Position numbers and translations under genes: made by a program
Shown: piece after piece, positions 34,234 through 42,753 of the stretch
How the letters are laid out: every line of letters begins with the position of its first letter
Numbering within the stretch: the stretch's first letter is position 1
The notes under the pieces: model-generated
Seen by the model: only the letters and a program-made list of their open reading frames with translations
Databases searched by the model: none
Told to the model about the DNA's origin: nothing
Source of the DNA: Streptomyces sp. WM6378
Lineage (GTDB): Bacteria; Actinomycetota; Actinomycetes; Streptomycetales; Streptomycetaceae
Length of the DNA stretch: 64,000 nt
Assembly (NCBI RefSeq): GCF_001279695.1
Contig: NZ_LGDD01000335.1
Span: 9,756 to 73,755, forward strand
Reading direction: 5' to 3'

Positions 34234-35305
34234 CCGACACCCCCGCACCCAGCAGCACCGCATCCTGGGGCGCGAAGTGCAGGGTCACCTCGTCACCCAG
34301 CGCCGGCGTGACCCGCAGCTCGCGGACGTCCGCCTTGATGCGCTCACCGGCTACGTCGACGTACAACCGATGGGTGGAACCCCGCCACTGCACCTCGGCG
34401 ATCCTGCCGCGCAAGGCATTGGGCCCGGGCCCGAGCCCGACCAGGTGCGGCCGCACGCACAGCGTGGCCGTCGCTCCCCAGGCGGCGTCCTCGGTCGCGA
34501 CGGACAGCTCGGTGTCCCCGAACAGCACCGACCCGGCCCCCACCCGCACCGGAAGCAGGTTCGCGTTGCCCACGAACGACGCCGTGAATTCCGTACGCGG
34601 CCGCCGGTACAGGTCCTGCGGGCTCCCGCAGTCCTGGAGGCGGGCCTTGTCCATGACGGCGATGCGGTCGGCCAGGGTGAGCGCCTCGACCTGGTCGTGG
34701 GTGACGTACAGGATGGAGACGTCCGGCAACTCCCGGTGCAGCCGGGCGAGTTCGGTCAGCATGCCGGAGCGCAGCTGCGCGTCCAGCGCGGAGAGCGGCT
34801 CGTCCAGGAGCAGGACGTCGGGCCGGATGGCGAGCGCGCGGGCGATGGCGACGCGCTGCTGCTGCCCGCCGGAGAGCTCGCGCGGGTAGCGCTTGGCGTA
34901 GGCGTCCATGCCGGTCATGGCGAGGGATTCGGCGACCCGCCCGGGGATCTGCCCCTTGGGCACCTTCTGGGCCTTCAGGCCGAACGCCACGTTGCCCTCG
35001 ACCCGCATGTGGGGGAAGAGCGCGTACTGCTGGACGACCATGCCGATGCCGCGCTGGTGGGGCGGCAGGTGGGTCACGTCGCGTTCGCCGATGAACACCC
35101 GGCCCCGCACGGGCTGGACGAACCCGGCGACGGCGCGCAGCGCGGTGGTCTTGCCGGAGCCCGAGGGTCCGAGCAGGGCCATGACCTCGCCGGGTTCGAT
35201 CGTGAGGTCGAGCGAGTCGAGGACGACGTTTCCGTGGTAGGCGACGGTGACGCCGTCGAAGCGGATGCCGCTGCGCACGGCACCCGGCCGGGCGGCGCCG
35301 CTCAC
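34226..35305 (-). CDS. AEP ABC transporter ATP-binding protein
   Basis: 359 residues. Walker A LGPSGSGKTT, Q-loop, signature LSGGQQQRVAIARAL, Walker B VLLLDEPLSALDAQL and switch His in YVTHDQVEAL, followed by a C-terminal TOBE regulatory domain (about 250-355). Energises the two permeases. Its ATG overlaps the phosphonatase-like stop as ATGA. Confidence 0.86.
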   Translation of the reverse strand: MSGAARPGAVRSGIRFDGVTVAYHGNVVLDSLDLTIEPGEVMALLGPSGSGKTTALRAVAGFVQPVRGRVFIGERDVTHLPPHQRGIGMVVQQYALFPHMRVEGNVAFGLKAQKVPKGQIPGRVAESLAMTGMDAYAKRYPRELSGGQQQRVAIARALAIRPDVLLLDEPLSALDAQLRSGMLTELARLHRELPDVSILYVTHDQVEALTLADRIAVMDKARLQDCGSPQDLYRRPRTEFTASFVGNANLLPVRVGAGSVLFGDTELSVATEDAAWGATATLCVRPHLVGLGPGPNALRGRIAEVQWRGSTHRLYVDVAGERIKADVRELRVTPALGDEVTLHFAPQDAVLLGAGVSGG

Positions 35306-36012
35306 CTTCCGGCCTCCAACTCGCTTATCAGGTCGGGGAGTTCAGCGACAGATCCGAGAACATGGGAGGCACCCGCCCCGGCGAGGGCCTCCTTGCCGTG
35401 GGCGCCGGTCAGTACGCCCGCGACGATGCCCGCCCCGGACCGTACGCCGCTGAGCATGTCGTACGAGGTGTCGCCGGCCACCGCGATGTCACGCACCGAG
35501 TCGACCGCGCCGGTGCGCAGGAAGGCGCTGAGCACCATGTCGGGGTAGGGGCGGCCGCGGCCCCCCGCGTCGGCCGGGCACAGGGTGAGCGGGACGAGGT
35601 CCTGCCAGCCGAGGGCTTTGAGGATCGCGTCCTGGGTGACACGGGCGAAGCCGGTGGAGAGGACCACGGTCCGGCCCTGGGCCGTGAGCTGCTCGATGGC
35701 CTCCCGGGCGCCCGGGACCGGCGCGATGAGCCCGCCGTCGACGAGCGTTCCGTACGCCTCCTCGAAGGCGGTGTTCGCGGTCCGCGCCTTGGCCTCGTCG
35801 CCGAAGAGGTGACGGAAGACCGAGATCTTGGACTCGCCCATGGTGGCGCGGACGTAGTCGAGCATGGTGGCGTGCTCGGCCGAGCCGGCCTCGACGCCGA
35901 GCGCCCCGGCGGCGCTCGCGAAGGCCCGCTCGACGAGGCCGCCGTCGGCGACGGTGGTGCCCGCCATGTCGAGCACGACCAGGTCGTACGCGTTCGTTGT
36001 GGTCAACTTCAC
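35302..36012 (-). CDS. Phosphonatase-like HAD hydrolase
   Basis: 236 residues from the GTG at 36012 (GGGAG upstream). HAD motif I is LDMAGTTVADGG with nucleophile Asp15, and like true phosphonoacetaldehyde hydrolase it has AGTT after the Asp. Lys62 in ATMGESKISVF lines up with the Schiff-base lysine region (MGxxK) of phosphonatase. Motif IV is AGDTSYDMLSG. Predicted to split phosphonoacetaldehyde into acetaldehyde and phosphate. Lies 14 bases after the FAD oxidoreductase and overlaps the ATPase start. The upstream in-frame ATG at 36162 is inside the neighbouring gene and rejected. Confidence 0.82.
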   Translation of the reverse strand: MKLTTTNAYDLVVLDMAGTTVADGGLVERAFASAAGALGVEAGSAEHATMLDYVRATMGESKISVFRHLFGDEAKARTANTAFEEAYGTLVDGGLIAPVPGAREAIEQLTAQGRTVVLSTGFARVTQDAILKALGWQDLVPLTLCPADAGGRGRPYPDMVLSAFLRTGAVDSVRDIAVAGDTSYDMLSGVRSGAGIVAGVLTGAHGKEALAGAGASHVLGSVAELPDLISELEAGR

Positions 36013-36026
36013 GGTGGTCAACTCCC

Positions 36027-37148
36027 TTACCAGCCCAGCTCGTTCGCGGTCTTCTCGGCGATGGCCGGGGAGCACGTCATGCCGCGTCCGCCGGGCCCGG
36101 TCACCAGCCACACCCCGTCCCGCACCTGCTGGCGGTGCACGACGCGCGAGGTGTCGGTGCACTGGGCGTAGACCCCGGCCCAGCGACGCTGGATCTTGGG
36201 CAGCGGCCGGCCGAGGAAGGACTCGACGACCCGGACGAGGTGCTCGTACGGCTCCTCCTGGACGTCGAAGGCGAAGGGGTGCTCGTACTCGTGGGTGTCG
36301 CCGATGGTCAGCCCGCCGTCGCTGCGCTGCACCATGAGGAGCTGCATCTTGTGCGCGGCGGCGGTCGGGTCCTGCGCCTGCCCGGCGTTGAGCGCGTCGA
36401 GGGCCTCGCTCGCGTAGGCCGGGTAGTAGCGGAAGCTGTCGGCGTCGGCGACGGAGGTGGTGAGCGGCTCGCCGAGCGGCGCGGTCTGCATCATCTGGAG
36501 CCGCACGCGCCGCACGGGCAGCTCGGGCACGAGCTCCCGCACGAGCCCGCCGAGCCAGGCCCCCGTGCAGAGGACGACGAAGTCGCCGCGGTGCACATCG
36601 CCGTGATCGTCCCGGACGGCGTTACCGCCGAGGACCTCACGGACTTCCCGGCCACCGAGGTAGGTGTACCTGCCGGACGTCAACAACTCGTCTTTCAGGG
36701 CGAGTTGAGCGGTGCGGGGCTCGACGGCGGCATCCCGCTCGCACCACAGGGCGGCGGCGAATTGGCCGCGCAGGGCGGGGTTGAGGGCGCGGGCCTCGTC
36801 GGCGGTGAGGAGCTTGTAGCCGCGGGCGGCGGCGTCCTCTCGGCTCAACGCGGCCTCGGCGACGGCGAGTTCGAGGTCGGTGCGCAGCGGGGTCAGCGAG
36901 CCGTTGGGGCGGAAGCCCAGCCCGGGGACGCGTTCGCCGATCCCCTCCCACAGTTCGCGGGCGCGGAGCGCGGTGTCCAGCTCCTCACCGCCCGCGCGGC
37001 CGCTGACCCATATCTGGCCGAAATTGCGGAGCGAGGCCCCGCGCGCCTCGCTCTCGCGCTCGATGTGTACGACCTCGTGGCCGCGTTCCACTGCGTGCCA
37101 GGCGTGCATGGTTCCCACCACGCCGGCTCCAACGACGATGACTCTCAC
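36027..37148 (-). CDS. FAD-dependent oxidoreductase of phosphonate clusters (TIGR03364 type)
   Basis: 373 residues from the GTG at 37148 (GAGGAG upstream). An N-terminal dinucleotide fold RVIVVGAGVVGTMHAWHAV, then SLRNFGQIWVSG, and a C-terminal GPGGRGMTCSPAIAEK match the DAO-like amine oxidase family found in aminoethylphosphonate operons. Expected to oxidise the C-N bond of AEP or N-alkyl AEP to phosphonoacetaldehyde, feeding the hydrolase downstream. First gene of the six-gene operon. Assignment of substrate is by context. Confidence 0.8.
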   Translation of the reverse strand: MRVIVVGAGVVGTMHAWHAVERGHEVVHIERESEARGASLRNFGQIWVSGRAGGEELDTALRARELWEGIGERVPGLGFRPNGSLTPLRTDLELAVAEAALSREDAAARGYKLLTADEARALNPALRGQFAAALWCERDAAVEPRTAQLALKDELLTSGRYTYLGGREVREVLGGNAVRDDHGDVHRGDFVVLCTGAWLGGLVRELVPELPVRRVRLQMMQTAPLGEPLTTSVADADSFRYYPAYASEALDALNAGQAQDPTAAAHKMQLLMVQRSDGGLTIGDTHEYEHPFAFDVQEEPYEHLVRVVESFLGRPLPKIQRRWAGVYAQCTDTSRVVHRQQVRDGVWLVTGPGGRGMTCSPAIAEKTANELGW

Positions 37149-37222
37149 GGCGGCAACGCTCCTCGGGGCGGGTGTCCCGCACCGGTCCGTACGGCAACGG
37201 GACGGTGAACGCCCTCCCAAGC

Positions 37223-37236
37223 TTGGCCTAGACCCG
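37223..37236. promoter_or_regulatory. Possible GntR/HutC-type operator of the phosphonate operon
   Basis: TTGGCCTAGACCCG contains the near-palindrome GGCCTAGACC, resembling HutC/DasR-type sites (GGTCTAGACC). It lies 75 bases upstream of the first gene of the operon, and a HutC-type GntR regulator is encoded next door. Inference only. Confidence 0.4.
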
Positions 37237-37276
37237 TTATGTTTCCGTTACCGAATGTTCTGCGGCACCGAACCTC

Positions 37277-37396
37277 CTGGGGCTCCGCCCCAGACCCCGT
37301 TCGCGCCTCAGGGGCGCTCGTCCTCAAACGCCGGACGGGCTGAAGATGCTCGGTGCTGCCCAGAACCGACCCTGCTAGGGGCGCGGGGAACTGCGC
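37277..37396. repeat. Composite dispersed repeat, second copy
   Basis: About 120 bases nearly identical to 21312-21429: CTGGGGCTCCGCCCCAGA, then CTCGTCCTCAAACGCCGG, then CTAGGGGCGCGGGGAACT, with a variable 25-30 base spacer before the last block. Lies between the GntR gene and the phosphonate operon. Nothing else gene-like is seen in 37149-37446. Confidence 0.75.
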
Positions 37397-37446
37397 AAAA
37401 GCCCCTGACGGCCCGCAGTCGAAACCCCCGCACCCCCAGCGGAGCG

Positions 37447-38274
37447 CTACCGCCCCAGGTGCGTGGTGAAGGAAAACCGGTCCCCCCGGTACAGCGTGCG
37501 AACCCTCTCCAGGGGGCCGCCACCCGCATCCCGCGAAACCCGATGGATGAGCAGCATCGGCAGCGCGGGCGGGGTGCCGATGAGCAAGGCCTCCCGGGGC
37601 GTGGCGAGCACCGTCTCGATGCGTTCGTCGACGTCCCCGAGCGTGACCCCGAGCCGGTCGCGCAGGTAGGCGTAGAAGGAGGAGTCCGGCGTGAACTCCT
37701 TGTCCAGGTCGGGCATCCGCGCCACCGCCGCGTACGTGCTCTCCAGGCCCATGCGCTCGTCGTCGGCGAGCAGAACGCGCTCCATGTGCCAGACGGGCTC
37801 GCCCCGCTCAAGCCCGGTCTCGGCGGCGAGCGCGGGCGGGCAGGGGAAACGTTCGAGGGTGATGAGGTGGCGTCCGGGCGTACGGCCCTGGCGGCGCACG
37901 CCCTCGGTGTAGCTGGCCAGCGAGAGGGGCTGTTCCAGTTTGGCGCCGGCCACCACCGTGCCCCGGCCCTGGCGGCGCAGCCTCCCTTCAAGGAGCAGCT
38001 CGCGCAGCGCCTGGCGGACGGTCTCCCGGGCGACCTCGTAGCGCAGCGCCAGGTCACGCTCGGTCGGCAGCAGGTCGCCCTCCCCCAACTCGTCGATGAG
38101 CAGGGCGACTTGGGCCTTGACGGCGTAGTACTTGGGGATGCGCCCGTGCTCCGGGATGCCGGAGCGGATGGGGGCTCCGGGGGCCTGATTCTCGGGGTAG
38201 CCGGTCAGGGAGTCGTACGGGGTGTCGCTCAGCGAGCTCAAGGAGTCGTTCAGGGCGTCGTTCGGGGTTTCCAC
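37447..38274 (-). CDS. GntR-family (HutC/UTRA) transcriptional regulator
   Basis: 275 residues from the GTG at 38274. Winged helix (about 50-110) with LLIDELGEGDLLPTERDLAL and ARETVRQALRELLLEGRLRR, and a C-terminal UTRA effector domain (LSLASYTEGVRRQGR, HMERVLLADDERMGLESTY). Such regulators sense phosphonates, amino sugars or histidine products. Position and orientation upstream of the phosphonate operon suggest it controls that operon. The N-terminal 45 residues contain degenerate DSL repeats and the start is uncertain; the open frame reaches 38343, overlapping the next gene. Confidence 0.82.
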   Translation of the reverse strand: METPNDALNDSLSSLSDTPYDSLTGYPENQAPGAPIRSGIPEHGRIPKYYAVKAQVALLIDELGEGDLLPTERDLALRYEVARETVRQALRELLLEGRLRRQGRGTVVAGAKLEQPLSLASYTEGVRRQGRTPGRHLITLERFPCPPALAAETGLERGEPVWHMERVLLADDERMGLESTYAAVARMPDLDKEFTPDSSFYAYLRDRLGVTLGDVDERIETVLATPREALLIGTPPALPMLLIHRVSRDAGGGPLERVRTLYRGDRFSFTTHLGR

Positions 38275-38323
38275 AGGGGCGATGCTCGCATGAGCACGTG
38301 AACAGCCGGGGTCGACGCCCTGC

Positions 38324-39118
38324 TCAGCGGCGGCGCCGGACACGGAACCGCCGCGGCGCGGTCACCAGGGCGCCGCCCACGAGGAGCAGTACGGCGGCGG
38401 CGAGGCCGAGGCGGGCGAGCGCGCTGCCCCGGCCGGTCTCGGCGAGCTCGGTGTCGATCTGGTGCAGGAGGTCGCCCTCGGCGACGATGTCGAAGCGGTA
38501 GTCGGCGGACTCCCCCACCCACTGGCCGTTGCTGCCGCGGCGCTGCACGATCGCGGCGTTCGCGGTGATCTGGTCGGGCACTGCGTCGGCGGTGAACCCG
38601 AGCCTTACCGGCACGGTGAGGGTCTTGCCCGCGCCGATGACGAAGCCGGGGAAGCCGTCGTCGAAGACGCCGATGTGCTCGTCCTCGTCGGTCTTGAGGA
38701 ACGTCACGGGGTGCCTGCGGCCGGTGGCCGGGTCGTCGAACTCCATCCGGAGCTGGTCGTTCTTGAGCGTGCGGTCCCGGTCGACCAGGACGAGAACGGG
38801 GTGGACGCTGTCGCAGGTCTCGTGCGAGGTGTTGGTGAGGTCGAGCGACCAGGACCGGCTGCCGCCGCCTGGGTGGTACTCGGCGGGCCCGCCGTGGATC
38901 TTCGTGTCCAGCGGGAACGCGGAGCCGGTCCGGGCGGCGCAGTAGGGCACCTTCGAGTCGAGCGGCGGGTCGACGGGCACCGCGGTGACGACCGGCTTGA
39001 GCGGCGCGACGTTGTGCCGGCCGGACGGGAACCCGCCGTCGTCGGCCGCGGCCGGCCCCGCGAGCGGGGCGATGGCGGCGGCGGCCACTGCGGTGACGAG
39101 GGCAGTGCGCAGTCGCAT
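38324..39118 (-). CDS. Surface protein with LAETG sortase E sorting signal
   Basis: 264 residues from the ATG at 39118. Signal peptide (LVTAVAAAAIAPLAGPAAA), an extracellular region with two cysteines, then LAETG followed by a membrane span (LARLGLAAAVLLLVGGALV) and Arg-rich tail. LAxTG is the motif used by Streptomyces class E sortases (as in long chaplins), so covalent attachment to peptidoglycan is likely. The extracellular domain is not recognised. A class E sortase is encoded at 48929. Confidence 0.8.
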   Translation of the reverse strand: MRLRTALVTAVAAAAIAPLAGPAAADDGGFPSGRHNVAPLKPVVTAVPVDPPLDSKVPYCAARTGSAFPLDTKIHGGPAEYHPGGGSRSWSLDLTNTSHETCDSVHPVLVLVDRDRTLKNDQLRMEFDDPATGRRHPVTFLKTDEDEHIGVFDDGFPGFVIGAGKTLTVPVRLGFTADAVPDQITANAAIVQRRGSNGQWVGESADYRFDIVAEGDLLHQIDTELAETGRGSALARLGLAAAVLLLVGGALVTAPRRFRVRRRR

Positions 39119-39350
39119 GAGGGGCCTTTGCTGCTCGCGGCGTTCGGGGCTCGGCGGCCGCTGCCCGTCCGGCGTCGGCGCCTCCCGGTCGGACCCGGTC
39201 GTGGGCCGCGAGCCTGCCACGCGTCGGCGGCCCGCCTCGCGCGCCCCGCCCGGTTACGCCCGGACACGCCGGTGAAGACCGCCCTATCAGCCCAATATCA
39301 GGCCGTCTTACGTGTGCGGTCGGGTGCGCCCCGGGCGGGGTGCGCCGGCC

Positions 39351-40466
39351 CTACGGCTGTGGATGCGCCGGCTGTGGATATGCCACATTCGCCCGCCCGA
39401 AGACGGGGACCAGGACCAGTTGGGCCGCGCCCTCCGCCACGGCGTGCGGGCCGCCCGCGGCCGGGCGGACCGGGACCTCGGGGGCGCCGCCGCGCCGGGC
39501 GCGTTCCTCGACGACCGCGGCCACTCCCCGTACGAACGTCTCCTGGTCGGCGGTGACGGTGCGGCCGCCCAGCAGGATCTCGTCGATGTCGAGCAGCCCG
39601 ACGAGGTTGGCCGCCCCCACGCCGAGGAAGCGGGCCGCGGCCGCGATGTCCCCGCGGGCGACCGCCGCCAGGCACAGCGCCTCGATGCAGCCGCGCCCGC
39701 CACAGCCGCACACCGGCCCGCCGAGCAGGATCGTCTGGTGCCCGAATTCGCCCGCTCCCGTACGGGCGCCGCGGTGCAGCGCCCCGCCGAGCACGAGCCC
39801 CGCGCCGAGTCCCGTACCGAGGTGGAGGTATGCGAAGGAGCCCGCCCGGGTGCCGGCGCGCAGGGCGAGGCCGAGGGCGGCGGCGTTGGTGTCCTTGTCC
39901 AGGAAGACCTTCCGGCCGAGCCGTTCGGCGAGTGCGTCGCGCAGCGGGAAGCCGTTCCAGTGCGGGAAGCCGGTGACGCGGTGCAGCACCCCGCTGTCGT
40001 GGTCGAGCGGGCCCGGCATGGCGACGCCGACGCCGAGCACCCGCCGCCCGCCGGTCAGCGCCTCCGCCTCGGCGGCCGCCGCCTCCACCACGCACGAGGG
40101 TTCCGCGCCGAGGTCCAGCGGCACGGTCCTGGCACCGACCAGGGTGCCCGCGAGGTCGACGAGGACTGCGGTCAGCTCGTCGCGGTCCAGGTGGAGGCCG
40201 ATGGCGTGCGCGGCGGACGGCACCAGCTTGAGCACGGTGCGCGGCTTGCCCCCGGTGGAGGCGCGGCGGCCCGCCTCGGTGGCCGTGCCCTCGTCCCGCA
40301 GCCGCGCGGTGATCTTGCTGACGGCCTGCGGGGTGAGCCCGGTGCGCTCGGCGAGCTCCAGCCTGCTGATGCCGGCCTCGCCCGCGGCCCGCAGCAGGTC
40401 GAGGACCAGCGCGGCGTTGTGGCTGCGCAGGGCCGGCAGGTTCGCACCCGTATTGCTCCTGTTCAC
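39351..40466 (-). CDS. ROK-family transcriptional regulator
   Basis: 371 residues. N-terminal winged helix (about 15-70; LELAERTGLTPQAVSKITARL) and a ROK domain with the LGVGVAMPGPLD segment, a DKDTNAAALG motif, and the zinc-binding GHQ plus CGCGGRGCIEAL cluster. Senses a sugar or sugar phosphate; catalytic kinase activity is unlikely in the HTH form. Divergent from the Gfo/Idh/MocA gene with a palindrome between them, so probably its repressor. The C-terminal PQPAHPQP tail is odd and comes from a short direct repeat. Confidence 0.86.
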   Translation of the reverse strand: MNRSNTGANLPALRSHNAALVLDLLRAAGEAGISRLELAERTGLTPQAVSKITARLRDEGTATEAGRRASTGGKPRTVLKLVPSAAHAIGLHLDRDELTAVLVDLAGTLVGARTVPLDLGAEPSCVVEAAAAEAEALTGGRRVLGVGVAMPGPLDHDSGVLHRVTGFPHWNGFPLRDALAERLGRKVFLDKDTNAAALGLALRAGTRAGSFAYLHLGTGLGAGLVLGGALHRGARTGAGEFGHQTILLGGPVCGCGGRGCIEALCLAAVARGDIAAAARFLGVGAANLVGLLDIDEILLGGRTVTADQETFVRGVAAVVEERARRGGAPEVPVRPAAGGPHAVAEGAAQLVLVPVFGRANVAYPQPAHPQP

Positions 40467-40496
40467 CGACCCATTGTCCCTCTTGCTTGCACTTTG

Positions 40497-40509
40497 GCAA
40501 CAGCGTTGC
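40497..40509. promoter_or_regulatory. Palindrome between divergent ROK regulator and oxidoreductase
   Basis: GCAAC-AGC-GTTGC, a perfect five-base inverted repeat with a three-base centre, in the 56-base divergent region, within TTGCTT and TTGCTTAAG sequences that look like promoter elements. Candidate ROK operator. Confidence 0.5.
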
Positions 40510-40522
40510 TTAAGTGGATGGC

Positions 40523-41620
40523 ATGAAGGATCCCATGAACGCTCCCCAGACCGACGGCCTCCGCGTGGGACTCGTGGGCTACGGCCTGGCGGGCTCCGTC
40601 TTCCACGCCCCGCTGATCGCCGCGACCGGCGGCCTCGTCCTCGACACGGTCGTCACCTCGAACCCCGAGCGCCAGGCGCAGGCCCGCGCCGAGCACGGCG
40701 ATTCGCTGCGCGTCGCGGCCTCGCCCGAGGAGCTGTACGACGCGGGCCTCGACCTGATCGTGATCGCCTCGCCGAACAAGACGCATGTGCCGATCGCGAC
40801 CGACGCGCTCAAGGCGGGCCTGCCGGTCGTCGTGGACAAGCCGCTGGCCGGCACCGCCGCCGAGGCGCGCGACCTGGCGGCCCTCGCCGAGGAGCGCGGC
40901 CTGCTGCTCTCCGTCTTCCAGAACCGCCGCTGGGACAACGACTTCCTGACTCTCCAGGCGCTGCTCGCGGACGGCGAGCTCGGCGAGGTCCAGCGGTTCG
41001 AGTCGCGCTTCGAGCGGTGGCGGCCACAGCCCAAGGGCGGCTGGCGCGAGTCGGGCGACCCGAGCGAGATCGGCGGGCTCCTTTACGACCTGGGCAGCCA
41101 TGTCGTCGACCAGGCGCTCGTCCTGTTCGGCCCGGCCCTGCGCGTCTACGCGGAGGCCGACGTGCGCCGCCCCGGCGCCCAGGCCGACGACGACACCTTC
41201 ATCGCGATCACGCACGCGAGCGGCGTCCGCTCGCACCTCTACGTCAGCGCGACGACGGCCCAACTCGGCCCGCGCTTCCGGGTGTTGGGCTCATCAGCAG
41301 GGTATGTGAAGTACGGCCTCGACCCCCAGGAGGCGGCCCTGCGCGAGGGCAAGCGCCCTTCGACGGAGGAGCCCTGGGGCGTGGAGCCGGAGTCGATGTG
41401 GGGCCGGGTGGGCTCGGGCGAGTCCCCCCAGACCGGCGGCGGCCGCCCGCTCCACACGGTCCCGGGCGACTACCCGGCGTACTACGCGGCGATCGCGAAG
41501 GCCCTGCGCGAGGGCGGCGAACCCCCGGTCACCGCGCACGAGGCGGCGGCCGCGCTGGACGTCCTGGAAGCGGCCCGACGCTCGGCCCGCGAAGGCGTGA
41601 CCGTGGAGCTGGCACTGTGA
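40523..41620 (+). CDS. Gfo/Idh/MocA family NAD(P)-dependent oxidoreductase
   Basis: 365 residues. Rossmann motif VGLVGYGLAGSVFHAPLI, the EKP-like segment VVVDKPLAGT with its Lys, and GGLLYDLGSHVVDQAL with the family's conserved GxxxDxxxH pattern. Oxidises a sugar or cyclitol hydroxyl; the substrate is unknown. Three in-frame starts exist (GTG 40514, ATG 40523, ATG 40535); the last has AAGGA close upstream. The stop overlaps the next gene's GTG (GTGA). Confidence 0.87.
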   Translation: MKDPMNAPQTDGLRVGLVGYGLAGSVFHAPLIAATGGLVLDTVVTSNPERQAQARAEHGDSLRVAASPEELYDAGLDLIVIASPNKTHVPIATDALKAGLPVVVDKPLAGTAAEARDLAALAEERGLLLSVFQNRRWDNDFLTLQALLADGELGEVQRFESRFERWRPQPKGGWRESGDPSEIGGLLYDLGSHVVDQALVLFGPALRVYAEADVRRPGAQADDDTFIAITHASGVRSHLYVSATTAQLGPRFRVLGSSAGYVKYGLDPQEAALREGKRPSTEEPWGVEPESMWGRVGSGESPQTGGGRPLHTVPGDYPAYYAAIAKALREGGEPPVTAHEAAAALDVLEAARRSAREGVTVELAL

Positions 41621-42129
41621 GGGCCCGGGACACGGCGGCACACCGGGAGGCGGGGGAGGGTGCCCCGGCGGCGGACAGTGTGGCCGCCCTGGAATCGGAA
41701 CAACAACGCCTGGTACTGCGGCACTTCACGTACGAGGACGCCTGGGAGCTGGGCGTGCTGCTGCGCACCCTGGCCGTGGAGCGCGAAGCCCCGATCGCGA
41801 TCGATGTACGGCACGGGGCACGACAGGTGTTCCGCTGCGCGCTGCCCGGCTCCAGCGCCGACAACGACGCCTGGATCGACCGCAAGCGCCGGGTCGCCGA
41901 ACGCTATGCGGCCCCGTCGTTCCTGGTCGGCGCCCGCTTCCGCGCGAAGGGCACGACGTTCGAGGAGTCATCTCGCCTGGATGCCAACTCCTTTGCCGCG
42001 CACGGGGGTTCGTACCCGGTGACGGTGGAGGGCGTCGGAGTCGTGGGCACGGTCACGGTGTCGGGGCTGCCCCAGGCGGAGGATCACGCGCTGGTGGTGG
42101 AGGCGCTGGGAAGGCTCAAGCAGGGCTGA
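41617..42129 (+). CDS. Heme-degrading domain (UPF0303/GlcG-like) protein
   Basis: 170 residues from the GTG at 41617 that overlaps the previous stop. After 20 variable residues comes LRHFTYEDAWELGVLLR, then PIAIDVRHGARQVFR, WIDRKRRVAERY and NSFAAHGGSYPV, the UPF0303 pattern (DUF336-related, heme-binding HbpS-like fold). Translationally coupled to the oxidoreductase; the link between the two is unexplained. Confidence 0.82.
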   Translation: MRARDTAAHREAGEGAPAADSVAALESEQQRLVLRHFTYEDAWELGVLLRTLAVEREAPIAIDVRHGARQVFRCALPGSSADNDAWIDRKRRVAERYAAPSFLVGARFRAKGTTFEESSRLDANSFAAHGGSYPVTVEGVGVVGTVTVSGLPQAEDHALVVEALGRLKQG

Positions 42130-42161
42130 GGCCGGTGCGGGGCCGCGGGGCCGCACCGGCC
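42130..42161. terminator. Bidirectional terminator
   Basis: Perfect 11-base arms GGCCGGTGCGG (42130-42140) and CCGCACCGGCC (42151-42161) between convergent genes. Confidence 0.85.
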
Positions 42162-42171
42162 TACTGAGCCG

Positions 42172-42729
42172 TCAGGCGAGCTCGGAGGTGTCGAGGTCGA
42201 AGCCGGACGGCTCGGGCAGGGCGAGCTTCGTACCGAAGGCGGCCTTGGCCACGTGCAGGTAGCGGCCGCCCTCGGGCTCCCAGTGCACGGCAGCCTCGCC
42301 CCGGTGGCGGTCGACGAGCAGATAGACCGGCAGCCCGGCCTGGGCATACGCGTCGCGCTTGTCGACCCGGTCGACTTCGGCGTCCTGCTCGCGCCCGGAT
42401 GTCACCTCCAGAACGAGGAGGACGCCCGAGGGATCTGCCCAGGAGGGCTGCCCCTTGAAATACCCGTCACGCGCAACCGCGCCGTCGGCCCTGATGCGCC
42501 CCGCCCGGTAGGCGGGAACGGCCAAGCCCCGCTCCTCGTACAGCCAGAGGCCGGGGCGCTCGGCAATGATCTGGCGCGCGATGACCCGCGCAGCCTCCGA
42601 GTGGTCGCCATCCGGAGCCGGAGTTACCAACAGCCTCCCGTTGATCAGCTCAACGTGGTAGCCCTCCGGCGCCGCGGCATCGAACGCTTCGAACTCCTCA
42701 AGCGTCATTTCGGACTGCGCAACGGTCAT
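42172..42729 (-). CDS. Uma2 family (DUF820) putative restriction-endonuclease-fold protein
   Basis: 185 residues. N-terminal MTLEEFEAFDA..PEGYHVELINGRL, then RIRADGAVAR and the nuclease-like VLLVLEVTSGREQDAEVDRVDKRDAYAQAGLPVYLLVD, matching the Uma2 PD-(D/E)xK family common in actinobacteria and cyanobacteria. Cellular role unknown. No toxin or methyltransferase partner lies nearby. Confidence 0.85.
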   Translation of the reverse strand: MTVAQSEMTLEEFEAFDAAAPEGYHVELINGRLLVTPAPDGDHSEAARVIARQIIAERPGLWLYEERGLAVPAYRAGRIRADGAVARDGYFKGQPSWADPSGVLLVLEVTSGREQDAEVDRVDKRDAYAQAGLPVYLLVDRHRGEAAVHWEPEGGRYLHVAKAAFGTKLALPEPSGFDLDTSELA

Positions 42730-42753
42730 CGTGCCCTCCTTAAGGGTTCCAGC

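Noticed and set aside
39340..41616. Very long open frame ending at 42129
   Set aside because: Only the last 170 residues (from GTG 41617) are a real gene. The rest runs through two confirmed genes in other frames and is a result of high GC content.
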